From Mucilaginibacter psychrotolerans (GTDB taxonomy: Bacteria; Bacteroidota; Bacteroidia; Sphingobacteriales; Sphingobacteriaceae): a stretch of DNA of 64,000 nucleotides. Both the position numbers and the translations under genes were made by a program. Below, piece by piece: positions 16,317-25,604 of this stretch (the stretch's first letter is position 1; each line of letters starts with the position of its first letter). The notes under the pieces are model-generated. The model saw nothing but the letters and a program-made list of their open reading frames with translations. It was not told the DNA's origin and made no database searches. Location of the stretch: NCBI RefSeq assembly GCF_004519315.1, contig NZ_SOZE01000014.1, positions 1 to 64,000 of the forward strand. The letters are read 5' to 3'.

Positions 16317-17636
16317 ATGAATAAGAAAGTCGCATTTTATACGCTTGGCTGTAAGCTAAATTACTCGGAAACGTCTTCGATTGGTCGCTTGTTTACTCAA
16401 GCCGGGTTCGAAACGGTGGAGTTTAGCAATACGCCTGATGTGTTTGTGATAAACACCTGCTCCGTTACCGATAATGCGGATAAAAAATGCAAGAAGATCG
16501 TAAAGGAAGCGCTTAAGATTTCCCCAAATGCCTACGTTACTATCGTTGGTTGCTACGCCCAGTTGAAACCTGCAGAGATTGCCGAAATTCCCGGCGTGGA
16601 CATGGTTTTGGGCGCAGCCGAGAAGTTCAGGATAGTAGAATATCTTACCGATCTCACCAAGAACCCCAAGACCTTAGTATATAACCAGCCGGTTAGCGAG
16701 GCGAACGAATTCGTGCCCTCATTTTCGTACGGCGACCGTACCCGTACCTTCCTTAAGGTGCAGGATGGCTGCGATTACTCCTGCACGTTTTGTACCATAC
16801 CGCTGGCCCGTGGGGCAAGTCGCAGCGATACCATTGAGAATGTAGTGGCCCAGGCCCGCGAGATTGCTGTATCCGGCGTAAAAGAAATCGTGCTTACCGG
16901 CGTAAACCTGGGCGATTTCGGCATCCGTAACGGCCAGCGCGAAGATAAATTCTTCGATCTGGTAAAGGCCCTGGATGAGGTAGAGGGCATTGAACGCATC
17001 CGCATATCTTCTATAGAGCCAAACTTGTTGAGCGATGAGATCATCGAATTCGTAGCCACCTCAAAAAGATTTGTGCCGCATTTTCATATCCCGCTGCAAT
17101 CGGGATCTAACAAAATACTGGGACTGATGCGCCGCCGCTATAAGCGCGAGCTTTATGTTAGCCGCATTGAGAAGATAAAACAAGTGATGCCGCATTGCTG
17201 CATCGGTGTTGACGTTATCGTTGGTTTCCCCGGCGAAACACGCGAGGATTTTATAGATACCTACAACTTTTTGAACGGACTGGATATTTCTTATCTGCAT
17301 GTGTTCACATACTCCGAACGCGAAAATACCCCGGCTGCCGAAATGAAAGGCGTTGTGCCCGGTTCCGCCCGTGCAGACAGGAGTAAGATGTTACATATCC
17401 TCAGCGACAAAAAGCGCCGCGCTTTTTACGAAGGCCAACTAGGGAAAACTGACGAGGTTTTGTTTGAAGGCGATATAAAAGACGGCTTTATGCACGGCTT
17501 TACCCGCAACTACGTTAAAGTAAAAACCAAGTACGATCCCATTCTGGTTAACGAACTTAGGGCTGTACGCTTAACCCAAATTTCACCCGATGGTGATGTT
17601 GAAATAACAGAAAGCGACGAAATATTAGTACATTAA
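16317..17636 (+). CDS. mtaB: tRNA (t6A37) methylthiotransferase MtaB
   Basis: A 439-residue radical-SAM enzyme that adds a methylthio group to t6A37 in tRNAs for ANN codons. The N-terminal UPF0004 domain begins YTLGCKLNYSET and has further Cys residues (NTCSVTD, VGCYAQLKP) for the auxiliary cluster. The radical-SAM motif CDYSCTFC follows, and a TRAM domain closes the protein. The KVAFYTLGCKLN start and the length separate MtaB from MiaB and RimO. It is followed 32 bp later by lgt. Confidence 0.93.
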   Translation: MNKKVAFYTLGCKLNYSETSSIGRLFTQAGFETVEFSNTPDVFVINTCSVTDNADKKCKKIVKEALKISPNAYVTIVGCYAQLKPAEIAEIPGVDMVLGAAEKFRIVEYLTDLTKNPKTLVYNQPVSEANEFVPSFSYGDRTRTFLKVQDGCDYSCTFCTIPLARGASRSDTIENVVAQAREIAVSGVKEIVLTGVNLGDFGIRNGQREDKFFDLVKALDEVEGIERIRISSIEPNLLSDEIIEFVATSKRFVPHFHIPLQSGSNKILGLMRRRYKRELYVSRIEKIKQVMPHCCIGVDVIVGFPGETREDFIDTYNFLNGLDISYLHVFTYSERENTPAAEMKGVVPGSARADRSKMLHILSDKKRRAFYEGQLGKTDEVLFEGDIKDGFMHGFTRNYVKVKTKYDPILVNELRAVRLTQISPDGDVEITESDEILVH

Positions 17637-17668
17637 AGCCTATATTCGTCCCCAGAAAATACCTATAG

Positions 17669-18850
17669 ATGTTTCCAACTATATCTTACCTCATACAGTA
17701 CTTTACCGGACTAAACATCCCTTTGCCTATACAAACGTTCGGTTTTTTTGTGGCGCTGGCCTTTATGGCTGCCTATTGGGCATTCTCTCAGGAGTTTAAA
17801 CGAAAGGAAGTCGCAGGATACATAAAAGGTACCGAAAAGGATGTTATGGTAGGCAAGCCCGCTTCTGTTGGCGAGTTGGCCGGTAACGCAGTGTTCGGCT
17901 TTATTTTCGGCTTTAAGGTGGTAGATTCTGTACTGAACTACTCTGCCCTTATCGATAACCCTCAGGATTTCCTGTTGTCTCTAAAAGGTAATTGGGTTGG
18001 CGGCATCCTATTCGCGGCAGTATTTGCATACTGGGCTTACTATGAGGCCAAGAAGCAGGAATTGCCAAAACCGGAGTTGCGCCGTGTTACCGTACACCCG
18101 CACGAATTGATGGGCAGTATATTGCTTTGGGCCGCTGTATTTGGGTTTGCAGGTGCTAAATTATTTAATGCGCTCGAGAATTGGGACGAGTTTATGCGCG
18201 ACCCCGTGGCGATGCTTATAGGTTTTAGCGGTCTTACCTTTTATGGCGGTTTAATTTGCGGCGGCGCAGCTGTGCTTTACATTGCACACAAGAACGGCGT
18301 AAAGCCGCTGGATATGCTGGATATTGGCGCAGCAGGCATGATGTTGGCCTATGCTGTAGGTCGCATAGGTTGCCAAATGTCGGGCGATGGAGATTGGGGC
18401 ATACCCAACCCGGCGCCAAAACCGGGCTGGCTAAGCTGGGCGCCTGATTGGATGTGGGCGTTTAAGTTTCCGCATAATGTTAACGGTAACCCAACCGACC
18501 CATTGATGGTGCACATGCCCGATTGCGTTGGTAAATTCTGCTACGAACTTAGGGATGCTGTTTACCCTACTTCTTTTTATGAATCGGTTATTTGCTTGTT
18601 GCTTTTCTTCTTTATCTGGAAGATACGACACCGCGTAAAAGCACCGGGTGTGTTGTTTGGTGTGTACATGATATTAGCCGGCATTGAGCGTTTTCTGATA
18701 GAGTTGATACGTGTAAATACCAAATACGTAGTTGCGGGCATACACTTTACCCAAGCCGAAATGATATCGCTGATTATGGTTTTGGGTGGCGCAGCGCTGA
18801 TTTATTTCGGAAATGCCCGTTATCAAAAAACGCCGGTAGCAAATGGCTAA
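17669..18850 (+). CDS. lgt: Prolipoprotein diacylglyceryl transferase
   Basis: A 393-residue, multi-spanning inner-membrane enzyme that transfers diacylglycerol from phosphatidylglycerol to the lipobox Cys of prolipoproteins. The Lgt signature is clear in the segment [11 protein letters not shown] followed by [19 protein letters not shown]. The N terminus [20 protein letters not shown] and the C-terminal YPTSFYES and [14 protein letters not shown] blocks also match. It is longer than E. coli Lgt because of inserted loops, as is usual in Bacteroidetes. Its end overlaps the next gene by 8 bp. Confidence 0.93.
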   Translation: MFPTISYLIQYFTGLNIPLPIQTFGFFVALAFMAAYWAFSQEFKRKEVAGYIKGTEKDVMVGKPASVGELAGNAVFGFIFGFKVVDSVLNYSALIDNPQDFLLSLKGNWVGGILFAAVFAYWAYYEAKKQELPKPELRRVTVHPHELMGSILLWAAVFGFAGAKLFNALENWDEFMRDPVAMLIGFSGLTFYGGLICGGAAVLYIAHKNGVKPLDMLDIGAAGMMLAYAVGRIGCQMSGDGDWGIPNPAPKPGWLSWAPDWMWAFKFPHNVNGNPTDPLMVHMPDCVGKFCYELRDAVYPTSFYESVICLLLFFFIWKIRHRVKAPGVLFGVYMILAGIERFLIELIRVNTKYVVAGIHFTQAEMISLIMVLGGAALIYFGNARYQKTPVANG

Positions 18851-19346
18851 ACGCTTGTGGCTCAAAATAACTAAAAGCCACATCATCAGGTTCCTGTTAT
18901 CTGCGAGCGCAGGCTTCGCGGTAGACATGGCTGCCTTTTACCTGCTTTTCCATTACCTGTTTACTGAAAATATGTACGTCATATTCGGAGTTGCGTTACG
19001 TAATTCTTCGGTATCGCTGGCTATATCCTATGCTTTAGGCGTTACCGTCAATTTCTTCATGACCCGCTATCTCGTTTTTAGCCAATCTAAATCATCACCA
19101 ACTAAACAGTTTATCAGGTTTGTAACCGTGGCCTTTATTGGTTTTTTTGCCAACCTGGGTGCATTGAAAGTTTTGATACAGCAAATGAATATTTATCCGC
19201 CCTATGCCCGCATTGGCGCGGCATTAAGCTTATTTGTTGCCAGCTATTTTGTTCATAAAGTGTTTTCGTTCAGTTTATCACTACGTCCACATCAACCCCA
19301 ATCAGATCATCATGACACTCAACCCCATCATCAGCCAGGTAACTGA
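18843..19346 (+). CDS. GtrA-like family membrane protein
   Basis: A 167-residue protein with four predicted transmembrane helices, the layout of the GtrA/DPMS-like family. The opening [21 protein letters not shown] and the middle [17 protein letters not shown] are the family signature. Members help move or use polyprenyl-linked sugars in cell-surface glycan synthesis; here the exact role is unknown. The C-terminal 20 residues are rich in His, Gln and Pro and are encoded where the next gene already begins. It overlaps lgt by 8 bp and the phosphatase by 35 bp. Confidence 0.85.
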   Translation: MAKRLWLKITKSHIIRFLLSASAGFAVDMAAFYLLFHYLFTENMYVIFGVALRNSSVSLAISYALGVTVNFFMTRYLVFSQSKSSPTKQFIRFVTVAFIGFFANLGALKVLIQQMNIYPPYARIGAALSLFVASYFVHKVFSFSLSLRPHQPQSDHHDTQPHHQPGN

Positions 19347-20100
19347 GGTTGCCAAAATTGCCGGGCAGTTCATCCGCCAGGAAAGATTAACTTTTGACGC
19401 AGATAAGATAGAATACAAAGGGCTAAACGACCTGGTATCCTACGTAGATAAAACCGCTGAGCAAAAGATTGTTGCCGGTTTGGAGAAAATATTACCCGAG
19501 GCGGGCTTCATTACCGAAGAAAAAACCACCACCAAAATAGGGGAAACCTACAACTGGGTTATCGACCCGTTAGATGGTACCACCAACTTTATTCACGGAC
19601 TGCCTTCGTACTCGGTAAGTATCGGCTTAAAAAAGAATGACGAGCTGGTATTAGGCGTTGTTTACGAGATTTGCCAGGACGAATGCTTTTATGCCCATAA
19701 CGATTCGCCTGCCTATTTAAACGGCAAAGAGATAAAAGTAAGCAATAAGCCTACGGTAGCCGATAGCCTTATAGCAACGGGTTTTCCTTATTACGATTTT
19801 AGCAAACAGGCTGCCTATATCGAACTATTTACCGAACTGATGCGTAATTGCCATGGTCTGCGCCGCCTTGGTTCTGCCGCTGTTGACCTTTGTTATACCG
19901 CAAGCGGTCGCTTTGATGCGTACTATGAATACAACCTTAACGAATGGGATGTAGCAGGCGGCATCGTAATTCTAAAACAAGCCGGGGGACAAGTCGTAAA
20001 CTTTAAAGGTGGCGATGAAGTACTAAAAACCCGGGAAGTTTTGGCTACCAATGGCAAGATAACAGGAGAGATGCTTGAGTATATTCAGAAGTATTTTTGA
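19312..20100 (+). CDS. Inositol monophosphatase family protein
   Basis: A 262-residue Mg-dependent, Li-sensitive type sugar phosphatase. Metal-binding motifs are in order: the Glu pair in FITEEK, the core WVIDPLDGTTNFIHG, and the late EWDVAGGIVIL. It could act on inositol-1-phosphate, other sugar phosphates or, in the SuhB manner, on ribosome assembly. The ATG at 19312 gives a normal family N terminus ([18 protein letters not shown]); the longer frame starts inside the GtrA-like gene. It overlaps that gene by 35 bp. Confidence 0.88.
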   Translation: MTLNPIISQVTEVAKIAGQFIRQERLTFDADKIEYKGLNDLVSYVDKTAEQKIVAGLEKILPEAGFITEEKTTTKIGETYNWVIDPLDGTTNFIHGLPSYSVSIGLKKNDELVLGVVYEICQDECFYAHNDSPAYLNGKEIKVSNKPTVADSLIATGFPYYDFSKQAAYIELFTELMRNCHGLRRLGSAAVDLCYTASGRFDAYYEYNLNEWDVAGGIVILKQAGGQVVNFKGGDEVLKTREVLATNGKITGEMLEYIQKYF

Positions 20101-20153
20101 TTTTCTGCGATTTTACCGATTGGGGATTTATTCCACCGATAGGATAGAAACTA

Positions 20154-20188
20154 AAACGCCGATTTGAATCATCTTCAAATCGGCGTTT
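20154..20188. terminator. Bidirectional terminator between convergent genes
   Basis: A perfect 15-bp stem (AAACGCCGATTTGAA and its complement) with loop TCATC has A/T runs at both ends and can serve both strands. It lies between the phosphatase (+) and the nfu gene (-). Confidence 0.8.
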
Positions 20189-20246
20189 CGGTTATATTGG
20201 TGTAATCAAATCACAATCGGCGTAATCATCCAATAATCGGTGTAAT
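20189..20246. repeat. ATCGG(T/C)GTAATC short repeats
   Basis: Three or four degenerate copies of ATCGGTGTAATC occur in this stretch before the nfu stop codon. The same unit appears twice at 31626-31660. It is not a CRISPR array: units are about 12 bp, irregularly spaced and variable. Confidence 0.45.
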
Positions 20247-20248
20247 CC

Positions 20249-20800
20249 TTACAGCGCTTCAGAAACCACTTCGGTTACCTCTGGTACCATACGTTTCAAC
20301 AGGTTTTCTATACCTGCTTTAAGTGTTACTGTTGATGATGGGCAACCGCTGCAAGAGCCACGAAGTTCTACGGTAACTATGCCTGCATCAAACGAGCGGT
20401 AGCTGATAGCGCCGCCATCTTGCTCAACTGCCGGGCGAACATAATCGTTCAAAATCTGCTGTATTTTTATCTCGGTTTCGGTGCCTTCGAATTCTACTTC
20501 GCCGGTTTGCTCAACCAATTGTACTTTCAGTTCAGATTCCACCGCGCCTTTTACGAATTCTTTCAGTATAGGCTCAATATCGTTCCATTCGCTGCCTTCG
20601 GTTTTGGTAACGGTTACGAAGTTGCTGGCGAAAAATACGCCGTTTACGAATGAGAATTTATATAGCTCTTTTGCGAAAGGTGATTTTTCGGCACTATCAC
20701 GGGTGGCGTAATCCACGCTGCCGTTTATCAGCAACTTGTTTACAATAAACTTCATTGTTGCCGGGTTCGGGGTAGATTCGGTATATACGTTGATATTCAT
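20249..20800 (-). CDS. Nfu-type iron-sulfur cluster carrier protein
   Basis: A 183-residue protein with an N-terminal Nfu domain (TESTPNPATMKFIVNK) and a C-terminal NifU domain with the cluster-binding CxxC in GSCSGCPSSTVTLKAGIE. It carries and delivers Fe-S clusters to target proteins in the cytoplasm. The layout matches eukaryotic NFU1 and bacterial Nfu rather than the three-domain NifU. A bidirectional terminator follows it. Confidence 0.92.
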   Translation of the reverse strand: MNINVYTESTPNPATMKFIVNKLLINGSVDYATRDSAEKSPFAKELYKFSFVNGVFFASNFVTVTKTEGSEWNDIEPILKEFVKGAVESELKVQLVEQTGEVEFEGTETEIKIQQILNDYVRPAVEQDGGAISYRSFDAGIVTVELRGSCSGCPSSTVTLKAGIENLLKRMVPEVTEVVSEAL

Positions 20801-20886
20801 GGATGTACTAATTTATTAAGATAGCAAATGTAATGAGGTTTTTGAATGCTGCTTCATTTACAACTTAGTTTTACGCGACACTGACA

Positions 20887-20920
20887 GTCTCCTACTCCCC
20901 CTTCAGGGGCCTGGGGGGCT
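20887..20920. repeat. Truncated REP-like element touching the purB stop
   Basis: The sequence starts GTCTCCTACTCCCCCTTC and ends GGGGGGCT, like the right half of the AGCCCCACCC-family elements. Its last base lies directly against the purB stop codon (complement at 20921-20923). Confidence 0.5.
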
Positions 20921-22264
20921 TCATATTCCGGTATAGTTTTGTGGCGTTATCGCTTTCAACTCTTCCTTAACACTTGCGCTCACTTCTAAAGTATCTACAA
21001 ACGCTGCAATGGTTTGGGCATTTACCTGCGTATTGGTGCGGGTAAGCTCTTTTAAAGCTTCGTATGGGTTTGGATATCCTTCGCGGCGCAGGATGGTTTG
21101 GATAGCCTCGGCTACGACAGCCCAGTTAGCTTCCAGGTGGGCATTGATAGCGGCCTCGTTCAGCAATAATTTATTTAAGCCTTTGATGGTTGATTTAAAG
21201 GCGATAAGTGTATGCGCCACAGGCACGCCGATGTTGCGGAGTACGGTAGAATCGGTCAAATCGCGCTGCAAGCGGGAGATGGGCAATTTGGCAGCCAAAT
21301 GTTCGAACATCGCGTTAGCTATGCCTAAGTTGCCCTCGCTGTTCTCAAAATCAATCGGGTTTACTTTATGCGGCATAGCCGATGAGCCTACCTCACCCGC
21401 TTTAATTTTTTGTTTGAAGTAGTTCATAGATATATAGGTCCATATATCACGGTCCAAATCTATCAGGATGTTGTTGATGCGTTTTAAGGCATCGCACTGC
21501 GCCGCAAAATTGTCGTAATGTTCTATTTGCGTAGTAAACTGCGAACGGTATAGGCCCAATACGTCGTTAACGAAATGGTTACCGAAGGCTTTCCAGTCGG
21601 TATTTGGGTACGCCACTTTATGCGCATTGAAATTACCGGTAGCACCGCCAAATTTGGCCGAATAAGGCACATCGCGCAGCAAATGCAGCTGGTTTATCAA
21701 ACGCTCTACATAAACCTCCAGCTCTTTACCCAAACGGGTTGGTGAAGCAGGTTGACCATGCGTGTGTGCCAGCATGGGTATGTGTGCCCATTCTGCTGCG
21801 TAGTGTCTTAGCAGATCGATAAGTTGGTGTAAGGCAGGGGTATAAACATCGTGTATAGCCGCCTTGAACGAATAGGGGATGGCGGTATTATTGATATCCT
21901 GAGAGGTAAGGCCGAAATGGATAAACTCCTTAAATTCCTTCAAACCCAGCGCATCGAATTTCTTCTTGATGAAGTATTCCACGGCCTTTACATCGTGGTT
22001 AGTGGTTTTTTCGATATCTTTTATCTCGGCGGCATCGGCTTCGCTAAAATTCCTGTAGATATCGCGTAACTTTTCGCTTTGCGTGCCGTCAAAAAGTTCT
22101 AATTGCGGTACAGGCAATGCGTGCAGGGCCAGGAAGTATTCTATTTCTACAAGTACCCGGTATTTGATTAAGGCAAACTCCGAAAAATAGGCGGCTAATT
22201 CTGCTGTGGCATTACGGTAACGCCCGTCGATAGGGGATATGGCGGTAAGGGAATTCAATTCCAT
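20921..22264 (-). CDS. purB: Adenylosuccinate lyase
   Basis: A 447-residue member of the fumarase/aspartase superfamily. It acts twice in purine synthesis, splitting SAICAR and adenylosuccinate with release of fumarate. The superfamily signature loop GSSAMPHKVNPIDFENSEGN is present, as are AHTHGQPASPTRLGKE with its catalytic His and the N-terminal LTAISPIDGRYRNAT. The length and ends match the E. coli-type PurB. On its strand, TATCTTTG (complement at 22279-22286) resembles a -7 element 14 bp before the start codon. Confidence 0.95.
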   Translation of the reverse strand: MELNSLTAISPIDGRYRNATAELAAYFSEFALIKYRVLVEIEYFLALHALPVPQLELFDGTQSEKLRDIYRNFSEADAAEIKDIEKTTNHDVKAVEYFIKKKFDALGLKEFKEFIHFGLTSQDINNTAIPYSFKAAIHDVYTPALHQLIDLLRHYAAEWAHIPMLAHTHGQPASPTRLGKELEVYVERLINQLHLLRDVPYSAKFGGATGNFNAHKVAYPNTDWKAFGNHFVNDVLGLYRSQFTTQIEHYDNFAAQCDALKRINNILIDLDRDIWTYISMNYFKQKIKAGEVGSSAMPHKVNPIDFENSEGNLGIANAMFEHLAAKLPISRLQRDLTDSTVLRNIGVPVAHTLIAFKSTIKGLNKLLLNEAAINAHLEANWAVVAEAIQTILRREGYPNPYEALKELTRTNTQVNAQTIAAFVDTLEVSASVKEELKAITPQNYTGI

Positions 22265-22342
22265 GTGTTAGTTTTTTGCAAAGATAACAATTTGAAATTA
22301 TAGGCGGTTTAAGGATGCTTTGTCAGCCAAAGGTAATTTACG

Positions 22343-22374
22343 ATGGAAACTTTGAAATCTAAAAATGTTTCCAT
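22343..22374. promoter_or_regulatory. Inverted repeat upstream of the efflux-operon TetR gene
   Basis: Perfect 8-bp arms ATGGAAAC and GTTTCCAT are separated by 16 bp, about 20 bp before the TetR start. GGAAAC/GTTTCC arms are a frequent theme near TetR genes that lead RND operons in Bacteroidetes. An autoregulatory operator is inferred. Confidence 0.5.
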
Positions 22375-22378
22375 AGTT

Positions 22379-22395
22379 TTGACTAGTAAAGTCAA
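22379..22395. promoter_or_regulatory. TTGACT palindrome overlapping the TetR start codon
   Basis: The palindrome TTGACT-AGTAA-AGTCAA ends on the first base of the ATG at 22395. A protein bound here would block initiation directly, which fits negative autoregulation by the TetR protein. Confidence 0.55.
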
Positions 22396-23009
22396 TGAGT
22401 CAGGAAGAACGAATTATAAACGGCGCGCTCGAGCTGTTTTTGCAGGCAGGTATCAAAAGCGTAACCATGGACGATATAGCCCGGCATTTGGGCATGTCGA
22501 AGAAAACGATATATCATTTTTTTGGGGATAAGAACGAGTTGGTGGTAGAACTGGTTAAGAGCCGGTTGAAGGAAGACGAGCGGCAGATGAACGAGATCAT
22601 CGAAAACTCAGATAATGTTATTGAGGAGATGATCAACATGATGAAATGCTCTGAAGATATTTTTTCGCGGATCAACCCCATCGTGTTTCACGATATGCAG
22701 AAGTACCATCCTGACGCGTGGCGGGAGTTCCAGAATTTTAAAGCGGGGGTTATTATCAATAAACTGGTGGAACTTTTAAATAAAGGCATGGAGCAAGGCT
22801 TCATCCGCGACGACATAGACGTAAAAATACTGGCAACCATGCGCGTAAACCAGGTAGAGATGGGCTTTAATACGGCCATTTTCCCGGTAGCGCTTTTCAA
22901 TAGCTGGAAGGTACAGTTGCAATTGCTGGAACACTTTAACTATGGTATTTGTACCATAAAAGGACACGAAGTACTGGATAAGTACAAACAACAAAATGCA
23001 AACAAATAA
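22395..23009 (+). CDS. TetR/AcrR family regulator of the RND efflux operon
   Basis: A 204-residue repressor-type protein. The N-terminal helix-turn-helix spans about residues 5-50 with ITMDDIAR-like order (AGIKSVTMDDIARHLGMSKKTIYHFFGDKNEL). The C-terminal helical ligand domain is variable, as usual. It is the first gene of a same-strand run with TolC, adaptor and RND pump genes, so it most likely controls that operon in response to a toxic compound or fatty acid. Two palindromes immediately upstream are candidate operators. Confidence 0.9.
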   Translation: MSQEERIINGALELFLQAGIKSVTMDDIARHLGMSKKTIYHFFGDKNELVVELVKSRLKEDERQMNEIIENSDNVIEEMINMMKCSEDIFSRINPIVFHDMQKYHPDAWREFQNFKAGVIINKLVELLNKGMEQGFIRDDIDVKILATMRVNQVEMGFNTAIFPVALFNSWKVQLQLLEHFNYGICTIKGHEVLDKYKQQNANK

Positions 23010-23106
23010 TAAAAAAGCTGCTGACATACGGTTGTCAATACAAATCGTCTTTTTGCAGCAAGCAAAATAAACACACCAAAATCCATCATATATAATGTAC
23101 ACCAAC

Positions 23107-24438
23107 ATGAAACGATTACTACTCATAATGCTTTGCGCTGCGGCCGGCCTCAAAGGCTTTGCGCAAACGCAGCCGGTACCTCAAACCTATAGCTTTACCG
23201 TTCAGGATGCTGTTAACTACGCCTATGAGCATCAGGACTCTGTAAAAAACAGCAGGCTGGATGTTCAGAACGCCGAAAATACCATTAAACAGATCGTTGC
23301 AACTGGGTTGCCACAAATCAGCGGACAGGTCACTTTTCAGGATTATTTAAAGATACCTACCATCTTGTTTCCCGATGGTAAGGGCGGTTATCAATCTGTA
23401 AGTATTTACCAAAAGTATAGCAACAACGCAGGCTTATCGTTAAGCCAGTTACTGTTTGATGGTAGTTTCTTCATCGGCCTGAAGGCGCGTAGCACCTATC
23501 GCGAATTGTCAAACAAAAGTTTAACCCGCTCTAAAATTGCTACCAATACAAACGTAACCAAAGCGTATTACCAGGTATTGGTGAGCGATGAGCAGGTTAA
23601 ATTACTGGATGCTAATATTAATCAATTGAAACAACAACTTGACCAAACCGTAGCCCAAAATAAACAGGGTTTTGTTGAGAAAATTGATGTTGACCGTATT
23701 ACGGTACAATACAATAATTTAACCACCACGCGCGAAAATACATTGAGGCTGCTCGGGTTAAATTATGCGCTGTTAAAATTTCAGATGGGCATGCCGATAG
23801 AATATAACCTTACCTTAAAGGACAAATTGGCCGATATAACTTTAGACAGCAATGCGGCAAACCTCAATGGTGATAGTACCGCATACAAAAACCGGATAGA
23901 ATACAGTCTGAGCGAAACTGCAATGAAAATTAACCAATTTGATGTAAGGCGAAAAAAGGCAGCTTTTTTACCAACGCTGTCGTTCAACGCAAACTCATCT
24001 ATACTATATCAAAACAACGAATTCAGCAAACTGTACAACCAAAGCTTCCCTTCAACTTATATAGGGCTAACATTAAACATCCCGATCTTTAGCGGTGGCA
24101 TGAAAACCGCGATATTAAGGCAATCTCAAATTGTAGTTCAAAAAAATCAGAACGATTTAAATAACCTTAAAAATGCTTTGAGCTTACAGGTGCAACAGGC
24201 TAACATTGTTTATTTTAACGGTTTGCAAAGCCTTGGTAACCAAAAACGTAATCAGGAACTCGCCCGGGAGGTACTACGCGTTTCCAAAATAAAATACCAG
24301 CAAGGGGTAGGCAGCAGCATAGAAGTTACCCAGGCGCAAACCGCGCTTGAAACTGCCGATAACCAATATATACAGGCCCTTTACGATGCGCTGGTGAGCA
24401 AAGTAGATCTTGATAAAGCTTACGGACGCATTCAATAA
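23107..24438 (+). CDS. TolC-family outer-membrane efflux protein
   Basis: A protein of about 443 residues with a signal peptide (MKRLLLIMLCAAAGLKGFAQ). Two long helical OEP repeats follow, each with paired coiled-coil segments (SRLDVQNAENTIKQIVATGLP in the first; ARSTYRELSNKSL near the middle). It forms the outer-membrane exit channel of the tripartite efflux system encoded with the next two genes. The ATG at 23107 opens the signal peptide; a further ATG lies 4 codons upstream at 23095. Confidence 0.9.
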   Translation: MKRLLLIMLCAAAGLKGFAQTQPVPQTYSFTVQDAVNYAYEHQDSVKNSRLDVQNAENTIKQIVATGLPQISGQVTFQDYLKIPTILFPDGKGGYQSVSIYQKYSNNAGLSLSQLLFDGSFFIGLKARSTYRELSNKSLTRSKIATNTNVTKAYYQVLVSDEQVKLLDANINQLKQQLDQTVAQNKQGFVEKIDVDRITVQYNNLTTTRENTLRLLGLNYALLKFQMGMPIEYNLTLKDKLADITLDSNAANLNGDSTAYKNRIEYSLSETAMKINQFDVRRKKAAFLPTLSFNANSSILYQNNEFSKLYNQSFPSTYIGLTLNIPIFSGGMKTAILRQSQIVVQKNQNDLNNLKNALSLQVQQANIVYFNGLQSLGNQKRNQELAREVLRVSKIKYQQGVGSSIEVTQAQTALETADNQYIQALYDALVSKVDLDKAYGRIQ

Positions 24439-24470
24439 ACAAAAAACTCACATACACACTCCTCATAAAC

Positions 24471-25577
24471 ATGAAAAAATTATTATACATATCAGCCATA
24501 CTGTTAATAGCAGCATGCTCAAAACCAAAAGATAAAAAGGCCGAACTGGCCGACCTGCAGAAACAGCAGCAAGAAATTAATGCCAAGATTACCAAACTGC
24601 AAAGTGAAGTTGGCACAGTAGATTCCACAAAAGCGGTTGAAGTGGGCGCGCTTGAAATTAAGACCTCAACGTTTACCAATTACGTGCAGATACAAGGTAA
24701 AATTGATGCGCAGGATAACACAACTGCCTTTTCTCAGTCGCCCGGCACTATTACGGCACTGTACGTAAAGGTAGGGCAGCATGTAGGTAAAGGCCAGGTG
24801 CTTGCCCAATTGGATAACAGTGTATTGCAGCAGCAAATTGCACAAACCGAGGCGAATCTTGATTTGGCTAAAACAGTTTATGAGCGTCAGAAAAATCTTT
24901 GGGATCAAAAAATTGGTACCGAAGTGCAGTTTTTGCAGGCTCAGGCCAACTACAAGGCTGGTCAGAAATCATTGGCCGCATTGCGTTCGCAGGCTAACCT
25001 GTACCGTATCGTATCGCCAATAAGCGGAACAGTTGATCAAATGGACCTTAAACTGGGCCAGGCCGTACAGCCGGGGCAGCCAGGCAACGGCATACGTATA
25101 GTAAATGCTGATGTATTAAAAATTAAGGCCGACGTACCTGAGTCTTACTCGGGAAGTGTAAACACCGGTAACCAGGTGCAAATATTGGTGCCCGATGCTA
25201 AAGACTCGTTAACAACCACCGTTACATTCGCTGCAAAAGCTATCGACCCAACCTCGCGCAGTTTTGCGGTTGAAATTAAATTACCGCAGCGCGCATCGCT
25301 ACGCCCTAACATGACTGCCATTATTAAAATTGCCAACTACACTAAAGCCAATGCTGTAGTGATACCGGTTAAGGCTGTACAGCGTTCAGAAACAGGTGAT
25401 TATGTTTTTGTAAATGAAGGCGGTATAGCCAAACAAAAGAATGTAAAATTAGGGGTTACCTATGGCGGCCAGACCGAAATATTATCGGGCCTGAAGGCAG
25501 GGGAACAGCTTATAACCGAAGGTGCCGCCGATATAGAGGATGGCGACAAGGTTAAAGCTACGCAGTCTGGTTACTAA
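24471..25577 (+). CDS. RND efflux periplasmic adaptor (membrane fusion protein), lipoprotein
   Basis: A 368-residue adaptor. The signal ends in a lipobox (LLIAACSK), so it is anchored by a lipid. A coiled coil comes near residues 18-48, followed by the barrel-sandwich half motif GTITALYVKVGQHVGKGQVL, a short alpha-hairpin, the second half RIVSPISGTVDQMDLKLGQ, and the beta-barrel and membrane-proximal domains that end in GLKAGEQLITEGAADIEDGD. It links the inner-membrane pump to the TolC-type channel. It sits 32 bp after the TolC gene and 27 bp before the pump gene. Confidence 0.92.
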   Translation: MKKLLYISAILLIAACSKPKDKKAELADLQKQQQEINAKITKLQSEVGTVDSTKAVEVGALEIKTSTFTNYVQIQGKIDAQDNTTAFSQSPGTITALYVKVGQHVGKGQVLAQLDNSVLQQQIAQTEANLDLAKTVYERQKNLWDQKIGTEVQFLQAQANYKAGQKSLAALRSQANLYRIVSPISGTVDQMDLKLGQAVQPGQPGNGIRIVNADVLKIKADVPESYSGSVNTGNQVQILVPDAKDSLTTTVTFAAKAIDPTSRSFAVEIKLPQRASLRPNMTAIIKIANYTKANAVVIPVKAVQRSETGDYVFVNEGGIAKQKNVKLGVTYGGQTEILSGLKAGEQLITEGAADIEDGDKVKATQSGY

Positions 25578-25604
25578 TTTGTAAAAAAATCTGATCTTTT
25601 AATT

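Noticed and set aside
20189..20246. CRISPR-like spacing of ATCGGTGTAATC units
   Set aside because: Units are short, degenerate and irregularly spaced, no cas genes are present, and the same unit occurs elsewhere as a dispersed repeat.
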